From the NCBI GenBank assembly GCA_035499735.1, contig DATJYC010000043.1, positions 1 through 64,000 of the forward strand: DNA of 64,000 nt. The letters are read 5' to 3'. Positions 1-8,280 of this stretch are shown one piece after another. This DNA is from VBDM01 sp035499735 (GTDB lineage Bacteria > Pseudomonadota > Gammaproteobacteria > Burkholderiales > SG8-39). Both the position numbers and the translations under genes were made by a program. A model generated the notes under the pieces. It did not search any database and was not told where the DNA came from. It saw only the letters and a list, made by a program, of their open reading frames with translations. Within the stretch, counting starts at the first letter, position 1, and the number at the start of each line of letters is the position of its first letter.

Positions 1-129
1 GACCGCTAGGCGCGCCGGCGCGCGGTGCTTCTCGCGCGCGCCGAAGGTCCGGTAGAGCACGGGCAGCAGCAGCGTAAAGAACGTCGCGGAGACGATTCCG
101 CCGACGATCACCACGGCGAAGGGACGCTG
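1..129 (-). pseudogene. 3' remnant of an RND efflux pump gene (partial at window edge)
   Basis: Read leftward from 129, the frame gives QRPFAVVIVGG, then a hydrophobic stretch and LLLPVLYRTFG. This is the hallmark of the last transmembrane helix and the C-terminal tail of AcrB/CzcA-type RND pumps. The codons just upstream (about 130-180) read GLRGRS and other Gly/Pro/Arg-rich residues, not the expected preceding helix. There is no room for the roughly 1000 missing N-terminal residues before the divergent gene at 229. The piece is therefore a 5'-truncated remnant or an assembly join. Its tail leaves the window at base 1. Confidence 0.6.
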
Positions 130-228
130 GGAACGACCGCGTAGGCCAGGCAAACCACACGCTCCAAGCGGGTTCGGTATAGTCTGTAGCCCTTTTCAAG
201 GCTCGCAGTCTCCAAGGGAACAGGAAAA

Positions 229-843
229 ATGATCGACCTCTACGCCGCCGGCACGGCAAACGGCATGCGCGCTCGCATCGCGCTCGAGGAATGCGGCCTC
301 GCCTACACCTTCCACCCCGTCGACCTCACGAAGGGGGAGCAGAAAACGCCCTCCTTCCTGTCCTTGAACCCGAATGGGCAGATCCCGGTCATCGTCGACC
401 CGGAAGGGCCCGGCGGCAAGCCCGTGACGGTTTCGCAGTCCGTCGCGGTGCTCCTCTACTGCGCCGAGAAATCCGGCAAGTTCCTTCCCAAGGATCCCGC
501 CACGCGACCGGCGTTCTGGCAAGCGCTGATGAGCGCGGCGAGCGACATGAGCGCGATGGTGACGGCTATCCTGACCCTGTCGCGGAACAAGGACCAGCAC
601 GGCCCCGCGCTCGAGGTATTCAAGACGATGTGGCGGAACTACGTGACCGTCTGGGACAGCCGGCTGGCGAGGCAGCGCTACGCGGCGGGGAACGAAGTCA
701 CCATCGCCGACTTCGCCCTGTACGGCGCGCTCGGCCGGATGAAGACCGTGCAGCCCGCACTGGTCGAGGGCTTCGCCAACGTCGCGCGATGGATCGACGA
801 GATGACCGCGCGGCCGGCGTTCCAGCGGGCGCTCAAGTTCTAG
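229..843 (+). CDS. Glutathione S-transferase family protein
   Basis: This 204-aa cytosolic protein has the two-domain GST layout: an N-terminal thioredoxin-fold domain (about 1-85) and an all-helical C-terminal domain (about 90-200). The TANG motif near residue 8, NPNGQIPVIVD with the cis-Pro, and SQSVAVLLY (the glutathione gamma-Glu binding site) are typical of the Ure2p/YfcG-like subgroup, which conjugates glutathione or reduces disulfides. ATG 229 follows a purine-rich AGGAAAA. The stop lies one base before the TTG start of the next gene, so the two are probably co-transcribed. The substrate is unknown. Confidence 0.9.
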   Translation: MIDLYAAGTANGMRARIALEECGLAYTFHPVDLTKGEQKTPSFLSLNPNGQIPVIVDPEGPGGKPVTVSQSVAVLLYCAEKSGKFLPKDPATRPAFWQALMSAASDMSAMVTAILTLSRNKDQHGPALEVFKTMWRNYVTVWDSRLARQRYAAGNEVTIADFALYGALGRMKTVQPALVEGFANVARWIDEMTARPAFQRALKF

Positions 844-844
844 A

Positions 845-1696
845 TTGAGCTCGGGCATCGCGTACGCGCTCGGCGCACTGCTCCTCTACGGCCTCGCCGA
901 CTTCGTGTACAAGCGCGGCGCCGCCGCCGGGGCGCAGCCGCACCAGTTCCTCATGGTGCAGACCTGGTTCTTCTCCTCGCTCGCGCTCGCCTGGGGCCTC
1001 GTCTCGGGCACGCTCGCCTTCCACGCGGGCTCGCTGTGGGGCGCGGCGGCGGGCGTCCTGGTGGTCGTCGGCTACTACAACTTCGCGTGGAGCCTGAAGC
1101 ACGGATCGGTCAGCACCAACGCGACGATCTTCAGGCTGAGCTTCGCCGTCACGGCGGTGCTCGCGGTGCTCGTCCTGGGTGAGCCGCTCACCGCCGCCAA
1201 GCTCGCGGGGCTGGCGCTCGCGCTCGTCGCCGTGTGGCTGCTCCTCGCCTCGCGGGACACCGGTGCGCCTGAGAGACCGGAGGGCAGGGCCTCGCTCGGG
1301 CGCGTGCTCGTCGCCACCCTCGCGGTGGGCGTCGCTAGCTTCACCTACAAGCTCGGGCTGCTCGCGGGCGCCGCGCCCATCGACCTGGTCGTCGCGCAGG
1401 GCGCGGTTGCCGTCACGCTCGCCACCGCGTTTGCCGCTCGCCTCGACGGCGGCATCCGCCCCGCACGCGCCGCTCTCCGGCACGCGCCCGTCGCCGCCGT
1501 GCTGCTCGTCATCGCTTTCGTTTTCCTCGTGAACGGGCTGCAGGACGGCGAGGCCAGCGTCATCGTGCCGATCGCGCAGATGGGATTCGTGGTCACCGCC
1601 GTGCTCGGATTCCTCCTGTTGCGAGAGCCCTTCACGCTGCGCAAGGGAGCCGGTCTCGCCGCTGCGGCGCTGGCGCTGGCGAGCCTCGCGCGCTAG
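845..1696 (+). CDS. EamA/DMT-superfamily transporter
   Basis: A 283-aa inner-membrane protein with about ten hydrophobic segments arranged as two EamA repeats of five helices each (about 1-130 and 150-283). This is the usual size for drug/metabolite transporters, which export amino acids, nucleotides or other small metabolites. The second repeat ends in the family-typical pattern of a VVTAVLGFLLLREPF helix. The start is TTG 845, one base after the GST stop. No ATG exists near the beginning of the first helix, so the rare start is likely real. The substrate cannot be inferred. Confidence 0.85.
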   Translation: MSSGIAYALGALLLYGLADFVYKRGAAAGAQPHQFLMVQTWFFSSLALAWGLVSGTLAFHAGSLWGAAAGVLVVVGYYNFAWSLKHGSVSTNATIFRLSFAVTAVLAVLVLGEPLTAAKLAGLALALVAVWLLLASRDTGAPERPEGRASLGRVLVATLAVGVASFTYKLGLLAGAAPIDLVVAQGAVAVTLATAFAARLDGGIRPARAALRHAPVAAVLLVIAFVFLVNGLQDGEASVIVPIAQMGFVVTAVLGFLLLREPFTLRKGAGLAAAALALASLAR

Positions 1697-1875
1697 GCCA
1701 TGCCCGCGTCATAAATCGGTCCTCGCGTCGCTGTCTCCCGACACACGAAAACTGTCTCATATCAATCAATTGACATCGCATTTCTCATGCATTGTCGCCG
1801 TCAGGAGACGGATTCCGCGCTGGCACCCGGTCGGAAATTTCCCCAACTCACTGATTTAAAGAAGAATACACGGGA

Positions 1876-1890
1876 TGGCACGAACGTTGC
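1876..1890 (+). promoter_or_regulatory. Sigma-54 (-24/-12) promoter
   Basis: TGGCACGAACGTTGC matches the RpoN consensus TGGCAC-N5-TTGC at every fixed position, with GG at 1877-1878 and GC at 1889-1890. It lies in a locally AT-richer 245-bp intergenic region. The predicted transcription start near 1902 is about 40 nt before the small gene at 1942. An enhancer-binding site was not identified upstream. The match is seen directly; function is inferred. Confidence 0.65.
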
Positions 1891-1941
1891 GCTTATTGCT
1901 TCGATTCGCCCCAGCAAACCGCACGCTACCCGGGAGCGCGC

Positions 1942-2151
1942 TTGATAGATCGCAGGCTGACGCAAGAAGACATCGACTGGCTGCGCAAGCTGCGCAACGC
2001 CAGGGCGACTAACCAGCTGTCGGCGGACATCCCAACCAGCGTAGTGCGCCGGCTCACGCAGCTTGCCTGCGCCGAGTTCAGAGGCGGTAAGTACGCAATC
2101 ACCTATCGCGGCCGCGACGAGCTGATCGACAGGGAGCGGGAGCTCAGCTGA
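1942..2151 (+). CDS. Small hypothetical protein, winged-helix-like C-terminus
   Basis: This predicted 69-aa soluble protein has a TTG start at 1942. It begins RLTQEDIDWLRKLR, continues with IPTSVVRRLTQLACAEF, and ends GGKYAITYRGRDEL. That end resembles the wing and last helix of small winged helix-turn-helix domains (the pattern ..Y.LT.KGR..L). No membrane segment or signal peptide is present. The gene stands alone behind the sigma-54 promoter at 1876-1890, and the next gene converges on it. It could be a small DNA-binding protein, but the similarity is weak and the function unknown. Confidence 0.55.
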   Translation: MIDRRLTQEDIDWLRKLRNARATNQLSADIPTSVVRRLTQLACAEFRGGKYAITYRGRDELIDRERELS

Positions 2152-2164
2152 GCTCTTGGAGCGC

Positions 2165-3520
2165 TCAGCGCGTCAGCCAGCCCCTGGCGCGCACGGTGAT
2201 CGCCGCGTACGGGAAGATCCAGGTGAGCGCGAAGAACGAGAAATACGCGTAGAGGATGCCGAACACGAAGTCCCAGGAGCGCTCGCTCCTCAGGTAGTAG
2301 AGGACGTAAACCAGCGACACGACCATGATCGCGAGCAGCATGCGCACGATCGAAGCGGGGTCTTGCGTCGCGTTCATGGCCCACAGCGCGATCGACGCGT
2401 AGCCCACCGGGTAGCGCAGATTCGTGATCGCGCTTTCGTAGAGCGACAGGGCGCGCGACCACAACGGGCGCGACCAAACGACCCTGGCGAATCGGAATTC
2501 CTCGCGTATGTAGCTGCGGTCCCAGCGCAGGAGCATCCGGCACAGCTTGGAGTAGGTCTCGGGCACGATCGTGTGGACGACGGCGGCGCGCTGGTAAACC
2601 GTGTCGTAGCCTGCGGCGAGGATGTCGTTGGTGAGCGCGCGGTCCTCGCCGTAGGTGCACGCCGCGCCGAGGAATCGCTGGCGCTCCCACCCGGGCAGGA
2701 CGTGCTTCACCGCCGACGCTCGGTACGCCGCGAGCGCGCCCGGGCAGCAATACACCGTGCGAAACACCGACTGGGCGCTCCTCAGATAGTCGAAGGAAAG
2801 GATGAAGCGCACGTGCAGCATCCTTGGAATCAGGCCGGACCTGCGGTTGTGAACCGCGACCTTTCCGGCAACGGCACCGACGCGCGCATCGCGGAACGGC
2901 CCCGCGATCGCGAGCAGCGCGCCGCGCTCGATGATGCTGTCGGAGTCGACCGTGACGATCACCTCTCCCGTGGCGCGCCGGAACCCTTCGGCGAGCGCGC
3001 CGCGCTTGCCCCGGTTCGCCGGGAGGCGGATCGGCGTCACCAGCCCGGGGAACCGCAACGCAGCGTGACGGATGTGGAGCCAGGTGTCGTCGGTGCTGCC
3101 ATCGTCGATCGCGATGACCTGCAATCGGCCTCGAGGATAGGCCGCCGCGACCACCGAGGCGATGGTCTCCTCTACCATGGCTCCCTCGTTGTACGCGGGA
3201 ATCACCACGCTTAGCGCGGGCGCGTCCTCCTCGCCCACGGCCTCGAAGGGCCGGTATACGAGCCACAGCACCGTACGCAGGCAAAGGAGCGCCAGGCCCA
3301 TGCTGATCCAGATGACCGTCGGGCGAACCCAGAGCATGCTCCAGTGCTCGCGCCGGGCGACATCGACGAGAGGCTGCAGCAGCGGCGTCGCAAGCGCCGC
3401 GTAGGCGAGCGTTCCTATCGATGCGAATATTGTCAGGACGAGCAGCGTGTCCCAGCGGTCGCGCCGCGGCGCTGAGCTGGCCGCAGCAAGGGATTCGGCG
3501 GTTTCGGACCGGGAGTTCAT
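2165..3520 (-). CDS. Membrane glycosyltransferase, family 2 (hyaluronan/chitin synthase-like)
   Basis: A 451-aa inner-membrane processive-type GT2 enzyme. Two N-terminal transmembrane helices (about 24-45 and 68-90) precede the catalytic domain, with PAYNEG at 108-113, DDGS at 139-142 (nucleotide-sugar binding), VDSDS at 191-195 (metal site), GEDR at 291-294 (catalytic base) and LLRWDRS near 330-336 in the position of the QxxRW motif. Further hydrophobic helices follow from about 370. The protein would polymerise or transfer a sugar at the cytoplasmic face and may export the product. No polysaccharide genes flank it, so the product is unknown. ATG 3520 precedes a plausible membrane N-terminus. 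Confidence 0.88.
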   Translation of the reverse strand: MNSRSETAESLAAASSAPRRDRWDTLLVLTIFASIGTLAYAALATPLLQPLVDVARREHWSMLWVRPTVIWISMGLALLCLRTVLWLVYRPFEAVGEEDAPALSVVIPAYNEGAMVEETIASVVAAAYPRGRLQVIAIDDGSTDDTWLHIRHAALRFPGLVTPIRLPANRGKRGALAEGFRRATGEVIVTVDSDSIIERGALLAIAGPFRDARVGAVAGKVAVHNRRSGLIPRMLHVRFILSFDYLRSAQSVFRTVYCCPGALAAYRASAVKHVLPGWERQRFLGAACTYGEDRALTNDILAAGYDTVYQRAAVVHTIVPETYSKLCRMLLRWDRSYIREEFRFARVVWSRPLWSRALSLYESAITNLRYPVGYASIALWAMNATQDPASIVRMLLAIMVVSLVYVLYYLRSERSWDFVFGILYAYFSFFALTWIFPYAAITVRARGWLTR

Positions 3521-3613
3521 TCGGGGCAGGACGCGAAGTGGACGAAGCTATTCTAGCGTCTGCAGTTGACGCTTTTCTGAAACAAAACGTTAAGACGTTC
3601 GAGCTAGCTCGCC

Positions 3614-3633
3614 GCGTCGCCGCGGGGCGACGC
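3614..3633. terminator. Perfect 8-bp hairpin in 162-bp intergenic region
   Basis: GCGTCGCC (3614-3621) and GGCGACGC (3626-3633) are exact inverted repeats around a 4-base loop. They lie downstream of the minus-strand gene ending at 3683 and upstream of the glycosyltransferase start. No T-run follows on either strand, so factor-independent termination is doubtful and it may be only a GC-rich hairpin. Nothing else is evident in 3521-3682. Confidence 0.3.
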
Positions 3634-3682
3634 CGCAGCGGTAGCCTGCACCAAATTGGAGAATCGGAGACGCCGGCCGCGA

Positions 3683-4549
3683 TCAGCCGACGACCAGGGC
3701 GGCGTGCTGGCTCTGGCCTTCGGTCATGCCGCGCGCCTTCATCCAGTCGTACGCGCGGTTGAACAGCGCGGGATCGTAGTAGTCGACGTGCTTGTAGTGC
3801 ACGAAGGCGCGCAGCAGCTCGTGCGGGGCAAGCTCGCCCTTTGTCGCGTCGGCCACGTGGTGGGCGTACTTGTAGAAGTCCGCGTTGATGAGGTCGACGG
3901 CCGCGTTCTCGGCGTCGTAGTAGGCCTTGCGCTGCTCCGGCATCAGGTCGGCCGCCACCACCTCGCCGCCGCGGTAGAACGACGCGGCGATGATGTGCGC
4001 CCCCTTCTTCAAGCCGAGGCTGATGAAGGGCTCCATCACGGCGACGGCGCGGTAGCGCCCGTCGGCGAGCCCCTTCCAGCGGTGCTGCGGAAGGCCGCCG
4101 TTCTGGATGTTCACGTGCTCGCGCCCGACCGCGCTCTCGAGCATCTGCAGCGCGGTGTAGTGCGAGCCGGTCAGCTCCTGCACGACCACCGGCACGTCGG
4201 CAAGATCGCGCGGAGTCTGCAGCTTGTCCTCGAACGTCAGGATCGCCTGCGCCGCGACCGCCGCGCGCAGCGCTGCGATGCTGCCGCCGCGCTTGCCGCG
4301 CTCCAGGCGGTCGATGCTCGCCCATTCGCACACGTTGTAGCTGTCGGCCGAGCCGCATTCGAAGAGCTGCTCCTTCAGACGCGAGAGAATGGGCTTTTCG
4401 GCGCTGTCCTTCTCGCGGTCCGCGTAGGTCGCCGAGAAACTCACGTCGAGTTCCGCCTTCTGGAACAGCCCTTCCTCGATGCCGACGATCACCGGGAGGT
4501 CGAACACCGGGTTGTTGGGCGCGATTCTTACGACGGGTCGTGCGGCCAT
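3683..4549 (-). CDS. NMT1/SsuA-like substrate-binding-fold protein without signal peptide
   Basis: A 288-aa protein of the ABC-type nitrate/sulfonate/thiamine-precursor substrate-binding fold. It begins ARPVVRIAPNNPVFDLPVIVGIE, continues with GLFQKAELDV, and has the internal dipeptide-repeat geometry of that family. ATG 4549 is the first sensible start: it follows GGAAGG, and the longer frame upstream is antisense to the ParB-like gene. No signal peptide or lipobox precedes the first strand, unlike exported receptors, so it may act in the cytoplasm as an enzyme or sensor. No ABC permease or ATPase is nearby. The ligand is unknown. Confidence 0.7.
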   Translation of the reverse strand: MAARPVVRIAPNNPVFDLPVIVGIEEGLFQKAELDVSFSATYADREKDSAEKPILSRLKEQLFECGSADSYNVCEWASIDRLERGKRGGSIAALRAAVAAQAILTFEDKLQTPRDLADVPVVVQELTGSHYTALQMLESAVGREHVNIQNGGLPQHRWKGLADGRYRAVAVMEPFISLGLKKGAHIIAASFYRGGEVVAADLMPEQRKAYYDAENAAVDLINADFYKYAHHVADATKGELAPHELLRAFVHYKHVDYYDPALFNRAYDWMKARGMTEGQSQHAALVVG

Positions 4550-4593
4550 GGGACCTTCCTCTTGCGGGCGAGAACGGAGCGCATAGGATACTC

Positions 4594-5568
4594 TCACTCC
4601 GCGTCGTCGGGGGCGCCGCCCGCCTGGGCGAGGTCTTCCTGCTTGATCCTGTCGGTGTTGAACTTCGCCGCGCGCTCGCGCATGGTCCTCAGCACCTCCT
4701 CGAGCGGCGGCGGCTCGCCCTGGATCCAGCGCAGCGGATTGATGCGCCCCACGACGAACGCGCGCAGGTAGGGGCTGACGAAGCCGCGCTCCTTGAGCCT
4801 GGCCACCACGGCCGCGACGCGCTCGTCGAGGTCCATCAGCATCGCGGCGTGCTTCTCGTGGACCTTGATCGCCGCCGCGAGCGGCGCGTCGGAGAACTTC
4901 TCCAGGCGCCGCACGACGGGGTTGTACGCGCCGCCCGCGAACTTGCCGTTCTTCTCGTAGCACACGCCCAGCGTCACGAAAGAAGCCTCCTCGAGGTAGA
5001 ACGCGAAGCCGCTCTCGGGGCGCTTCGCGTCCTCGTCCATCAGGCCCCTGTATATGCGGATCACCTCGAGCGAGCGCTCGCGCAGGTTGTGCGCCTTCTC
5101 GGTGTTGAGCGCGAGGATCTGCCACGCGATATCGCGCCTGGGCACCACGAGCGCCGTGATCGATTTCGCCCCGAGCCGACGCATCGCCTCCAGCCGGTGG
5201 CGCCCGTTCGGAGTCCAGAACCCCTCCTTGGGCGCGGTGACCGCGATCACCGGGTCGAGAAACATCCCGGTGCGGTGCAGCACGTCGGCGAGCTTGCGGT
5301 GGTGGGCCTGGGAGAGGTCGCGCTGGAACGGCGTCGGCTCGATGCGCCCTATCGGCAGCACCGCGAGGATGAGCGGGTTCTTCCCGAGCGGATCGTTGTA
5401 CGCGCCGACGACCAGTCCGCCTTCCTTCTCCACGCGATCGCGCGCTTCCCGCGCGTCCTCGGGCAGCGCGTCGAGCCTGGACTCGGCCGGCGCGAGGCCC
5501 CGCGTCCCCGCTTTCGCCTTGCGCGGCGTGCGCTTTGCCGGGGCCCGCTTCAGTCCCGATTTGGCCAC
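4594..5568 (-). CDS. ParB/Srx-fold N-terminal domain protein
   Basis: This 324-aa protein has a basic, low-complexity N-terminus (Lys/Arg/Ala, 1-22), then a ParB-like nuclease/CTPase-fold region (about 60-160) with IEPTPFQRDLS and the ParB-box-like segment PNGRHRLEAMRRLG. The C-terminal half is helical and unassigned. True chromosome-partition ParB sits with ParA near oriC, and neither parA nor parS-like repeats are present here. A standalone ParB-domain regulator or nuclease is therefore more likely. It lies between the NMT1-like gene and a Bug receptor, all on the minus strand. Confidence 0.75.
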   Translation of the reverse strand: MAKSGLKRAPAKRTPRKAKAGTRGLAPAESRLDALPEDAREARDRVEKEGGLVVGAYNDPLGKNPLILAVLPIGRIEPTPFQRDLSQAHHRKLADVLHRTGMFLDPVIAVTAPKEGFWTPNGRHRLEAMRRLGAKSITALVVPRRDIAWQILALNTEKAHNLRERSLEVIRIYRGLMDEDAKRPESGFAFYLEEASFVTLGVCYEKNGKFAGGAYNPVVRRLEKFSDAPLAAAIKVHEKHAAMLMDLDERVAAVVARLKERGFVSPYLRAFVVGRINPLRWIQGEPPPLEEVLRTMRERAAKFNTDRIKQEDLAQAGGAPDDAE

Positions 5569-5575
5569 GTCCCTC

Positions 5576-6553
5576 TCAGTTCGCGGTTGCGCCGGTGCGC
5601 CGCACGATCTCGGCGTAGCGTTTCTGGTCTGCGCGGATCACCTCTGCGAAATGCTCGGGCGTCGTCGGCGCTCCCTCGAAGCCGAAGGTCTTCAGCCGAT
5701 CGAGCACTTGCTGCGTCGCGAGCGCCTGGTTCACTCCGGCGTTGAGAGCCTGCACGATCGCGGGCGGCGTTCCCCGCGGAGCGAACAGCCCGATCCAGGA
5801 ATCGACGACCAAGCCCTGCGGCCCGCCGGCCTCACCGACGGTCGGCACGTCGGGGGCCGCCTTGTCGCGCTCCGCCGCGCCGACCGCGATCAGCTTGATG
5901 CGTCCGGCGCGGATCAGGGGCAGCGCCGAGCCGAGCGTCGAGAACGCCCAGGCGAGGTCGCCGTTGGCGATCTGCACGTACATCTGCGACTGATCCTTGA
6001 AGGGCACGTGGATCATCCGGGTTCCGGTCAGGTGCTCGAACTCGGCTGCGCCGAGATGCGAAGGGCTGCCGACGTAGGAAGAGCCGAAGGAGAGCTTGCC
6101 GGGGCTCGCCCTCGCCGCCGCGATCAGCGCCGGCACCGTCTGATACGGTCCGGAAGTCGACACGGTGATGAAGAAGTGGGTGTAGAAGAACATCGCGACC
6201 GGAACGAAGTCCTTCACCGGGTCGTAAGGGAGCTTCGCCCCGTAGAGGGGGGGGTTGATCGCGACGTGCGAATTGGCCATCGCGAGGAGGCTGTAGCCGT
6301 CGGGGGCAGCCGCCTTCACCTCGCCTATCGCGATGAACCCGCTGGCACCGGGCACGGGGTCGACGATGACCTGCTGCCCCCAGATCTTCGAGAGGCTGTC
6401 GGCGACCACGTGCAGGAACACCGCGGGCGCGGCGCCGCCCGAGTAGGGCGCGGTGATCTTGACGACCTTCGTCGGGAAGGGCTGCGCCAGCGCCACGGAG
6501 GCGGCGGCGAGACAGCCCAGAACGATCACAACGCAGCGGCGCAGTGTTTCCAT
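5576..6553 (-). CDS. Bug/TctC-family periplasmic solute receptor
   Basis: A 325-aa exported receptor of the tripartite tricarboxylate transporter (TTT) family. A Sec signal peptide (about 1-23, ending ASVALAQ) is followed by FPTKVVKITAPYSGGA, VPGASGFIAIGEVKAAAPDGYSLL, YDPVKDFVPVAMF and HVPFKDQSQM, the conserved ligand-binding landmarks. ATG 6553 is chosen over the longer frame because GAGGAGGGAGA lies just upstream and the signal peptide starts there. Such receptors bind carboxylates or amides in the periplasm. No TctA/TctB membrane genes are in the window, so the transport partner is elsewhere. Confidence 0.9.
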   Translation of the reverse strand: METLRRCVVIVLGCLAAASVALAQPFPTKVVKITAPYSGGAAPAVFLHVVADSLSKIWGQQVIVDPVPGASGFIAIGEVKAAAPDGYSLLAMANSHVAINPPLYGAKLPYDPVKDFVPVAMFFYTHFFITVSTSGPYQTVPALIAAARASPGKLSFGSSYVGSPSHLGAAEFEHLTGTRMIHVPFKDQSQMYVQIANGDLAWAFSTLGSALPLIRAGRIKLIAVGAAERDKAAPDVPTVGEAGGPQGLVVDSWIGLFAPRGTPPAIVQALNAGVNQALATQQVLDRLKTFGFEGAPTTPEHFAEVIRADQKRYAEIVRRTGATAN

Positions 6554-6635
6554 GCTCTCCCTCCTCGGCGTGAAGACTCTCAATCCGGATTTGCGCGGGA
6601 TTTGGCCATCCCGCCTTAGTGTAAGCTAAAGCCCC

Positions 6636-7286
6636 ATGAAGCTGCCCCGCATCGTCTCCGCGATGCTCTCCGCCTGCTGCATGGCGGCCGTCGCGCAGAC
6701 TTCGCACACCCGCCAGCACAGCTTTTCCGGCGCCGAGCACTGGGCCGAGGTGTTCGACGACCCGGGGCGCGACGCATGGCAGAAGCCGCACGAGGTGATC
6801 GCGGCGCTCTCGCCGGCGCCCGACGCGGCGGTCGCCGACATCGGCTCGGGGACGGGCTACTTCGCCGTGCGCCTCGCGCACTGGGTGCCCAAAGGGCTCG
6901 TCTACGGCGTCGACACCGAGCCCGAGATGGTGAAGTACCTCGCCGAGCGGGCGAGTCGCGAGAAGCTCCCGAATCTCGTGTCCATCGCCGGGCGTCCGGA
7001 CGACGCGAGGCTTCCCGCCAAGGTCGATCTCGTCCTCCTGGTCGATGTCTACCATCACATCTCGGACCGCGAGCGTTACTTCGCGAAGCTGCGCGGATCG
7101 CTCAAGCCCGGTGCGCGCCTCGCCGTCGTCGACTTCCGCGCGGATTCGCCTTCGGGCCCGCCGAAGGCGGAGCGCATACCGCCAGCGCAGGTGAAGGCCG
7201 AGCTCGGCCGCGCGGGCTACGCGCTCGCGAAGGAGCACGATTTCCTTCCGAACCAGTTCTTTCTCGTATTCGAAGCGAAGCCCTAG
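6636..7286 (+). CDS. Class I SAM-dependent methyltransferase with apparent signal peptide
   Basis: This 216-aa protein has a Rossmann-type methyltransferase core. Motif I is VADIGSGTGYFAVRLA (about 70-85), an acidic residue follows strand 2 (GVDTEPEM), and motif post-I/IV is DLVLLVDVYHHI. The first 21 residues (MKLPRIVSAMLSACCMAAVAQ) form a credible Sec signal peptide with an AVA-Q cleavage site. This is odd because SAM is cytosolic. Starting further inside would remove only the leader and leave the HSFSGAEHWAEVF region. It stands alone between divergent and downstream Bug genes. The substrate is unknown. Confidence 0.85.
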   Translation: MKLPRIVSAMLSACCMAAVAQTSHTRQHSFSGAEHWAEVFDDPGRDAWQKPHEVIAALSPAPDAAVADIGSGTGYFAVRLAHWVPKGLVYGVDTEPEMVKYLAERASREKLPNLVSIAGRPDDARLPAKVDLVLLVDVYHHISDRERYFAKLRGSLKPGARLAVVDFRADSPSGPPKAERIPPAQVKAELGRAGYALAKEHDFLPNQFFLVFEAKP

Positions 7287-7307
7287 CATCTCCAAGGAGG
7301 AGAGACC

Positions 7308-8279
7308 ATGACAAGAATTCTCCGCGTCCTGCTGCCCGGCTTCGCCGCGGTCGCCCTCGCGGGCGCGGCGTGGGGACAGGCCTATCCGACCAAGCCGGTT
7401 CGCATCATCGTCCCCGCCGGCCCCGGCGGTCCCGACGTCGTCGGGCGCATCGTCGCGGCCAAGCTCGCCGAGCGGACGGGACAGAACTTTTTCGTCGAGA
7501 ACCATCCGGGCGCGAACGGCATCGTCGGCGCGGACATGGTCGCCAAGGCCGCGCCAGACGGCTACACGCTGATGGTCTACTCGAGCGGGCTCATCAGCAA
7601 CAAGAGCCTGTACAAGAAGCTGCCGTACGACACCGACCGCGATTTCGCGCCGATATCGAACCTGGTCGACAACGGCGGCCTCTTCATCACCGTCAACCCG
7701 GGTGTTCCCGCGAAGACGCTCAAGGAGCTGATCGATCTCGCCAGGCAGCCGGGCTCGCACCTCGCCTACAGCACGCCGGGCGTCGGCAACACCTGGCACG
7801 TCGCGACCGAGGTCTTCAATCACTACGCCGGAACGCACCTGACGCACGTCCCGTACAAGGGCGGCGGGCTCGCCGCCGCGGCGCTCGCCTCGGGCGAAGT
7901 CCAGGTGATGCTGTCCTCGCCCGCGCCGGTGATGCAATACATCAAGAACGGCAAGGCGCGCGTGCTCGCCTATACCGCGGCGAAGCGCTCGCCGGCGCTG
8001 CCGGATGTTCCGACCACGGCCGAGGCCGGATTGCCGTCCTTCCAGATGGACGGCGGCTGGTTCGGGATGTTCGCCCCGGCGGGCACGCCCGCCGCGGTGA
8101 TCGACAAGCTCAACAGCGAGGTCCGCGCCGTGCTCGCGGACCCCGCGGTGGTGAAGAGATTCGCGGGGCTTGGGGTCACGTCCGCCTATAGCACGCCCGA
8201 GGAATTCCGCAGGTTCCTCGCCGAGGAGACGGCGAAGTACGCCGAGTACGTGCGCCTCGCCGGCGTGCAGCTCGACTAG
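7308..8279 (+). CDS. Bug/TctC-family periplasmic solute receptor
   Basis: A 323-aa receptor with a signal peptide (about 1-23, ending AAWGQ), followed by YPTKPVRIIVPAGPGGPDVVGR, HPGANGIVGADMVAKAAPDGYTL, YDTDRDFAPISNL, HVPYKGGG and LPDVPTTAEAG. All are typical of Bug proteins. AAGGAGGAGAG precedes ATG 7308, a strong ribosome site. The next Bug gene begins one base after this stop, so two different receptors are made from one message. This implies two related ligands or a recent duplication followed by divergence. Confidence 0.92.
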   Translation: MTRILRVLLPGFAAVALAGAAWGQAYPTKPVRIIVPAGPGGPDVVGRIVAAKLAERTGQNFFVENHPGANGIVGADMVAKAAPDGYTLMVYSSGLISNKSLYKKLPYDTDRDFAPISNLVDNGGLFITVNPGVPAKTLKELIDLARQPGSHLAYSTPGVGNTWHVATEVFNHYAGTHLTHVPYKGGGLAAAALASGEVQVMLSSPAPVMQYIKNGKARVLAYTAAKRSPALPDVPTTAEAGLPSFQMDGGWFGMFAPAGTPAAVIDKLNSEVRAVLADPAVVKRFAGLGVTSAYSTPEEFRRFLAEETAKYAEYVRLAGVQLD

Positions 8280-8280
8280 C

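Noticed and set aside
4594..5568. Chromosome-partition ParB and nearby origin
   Set aside because: No parA, dnaA, dnaN or parS-type repeats are visible. The protein is a ParB-fold relative only.
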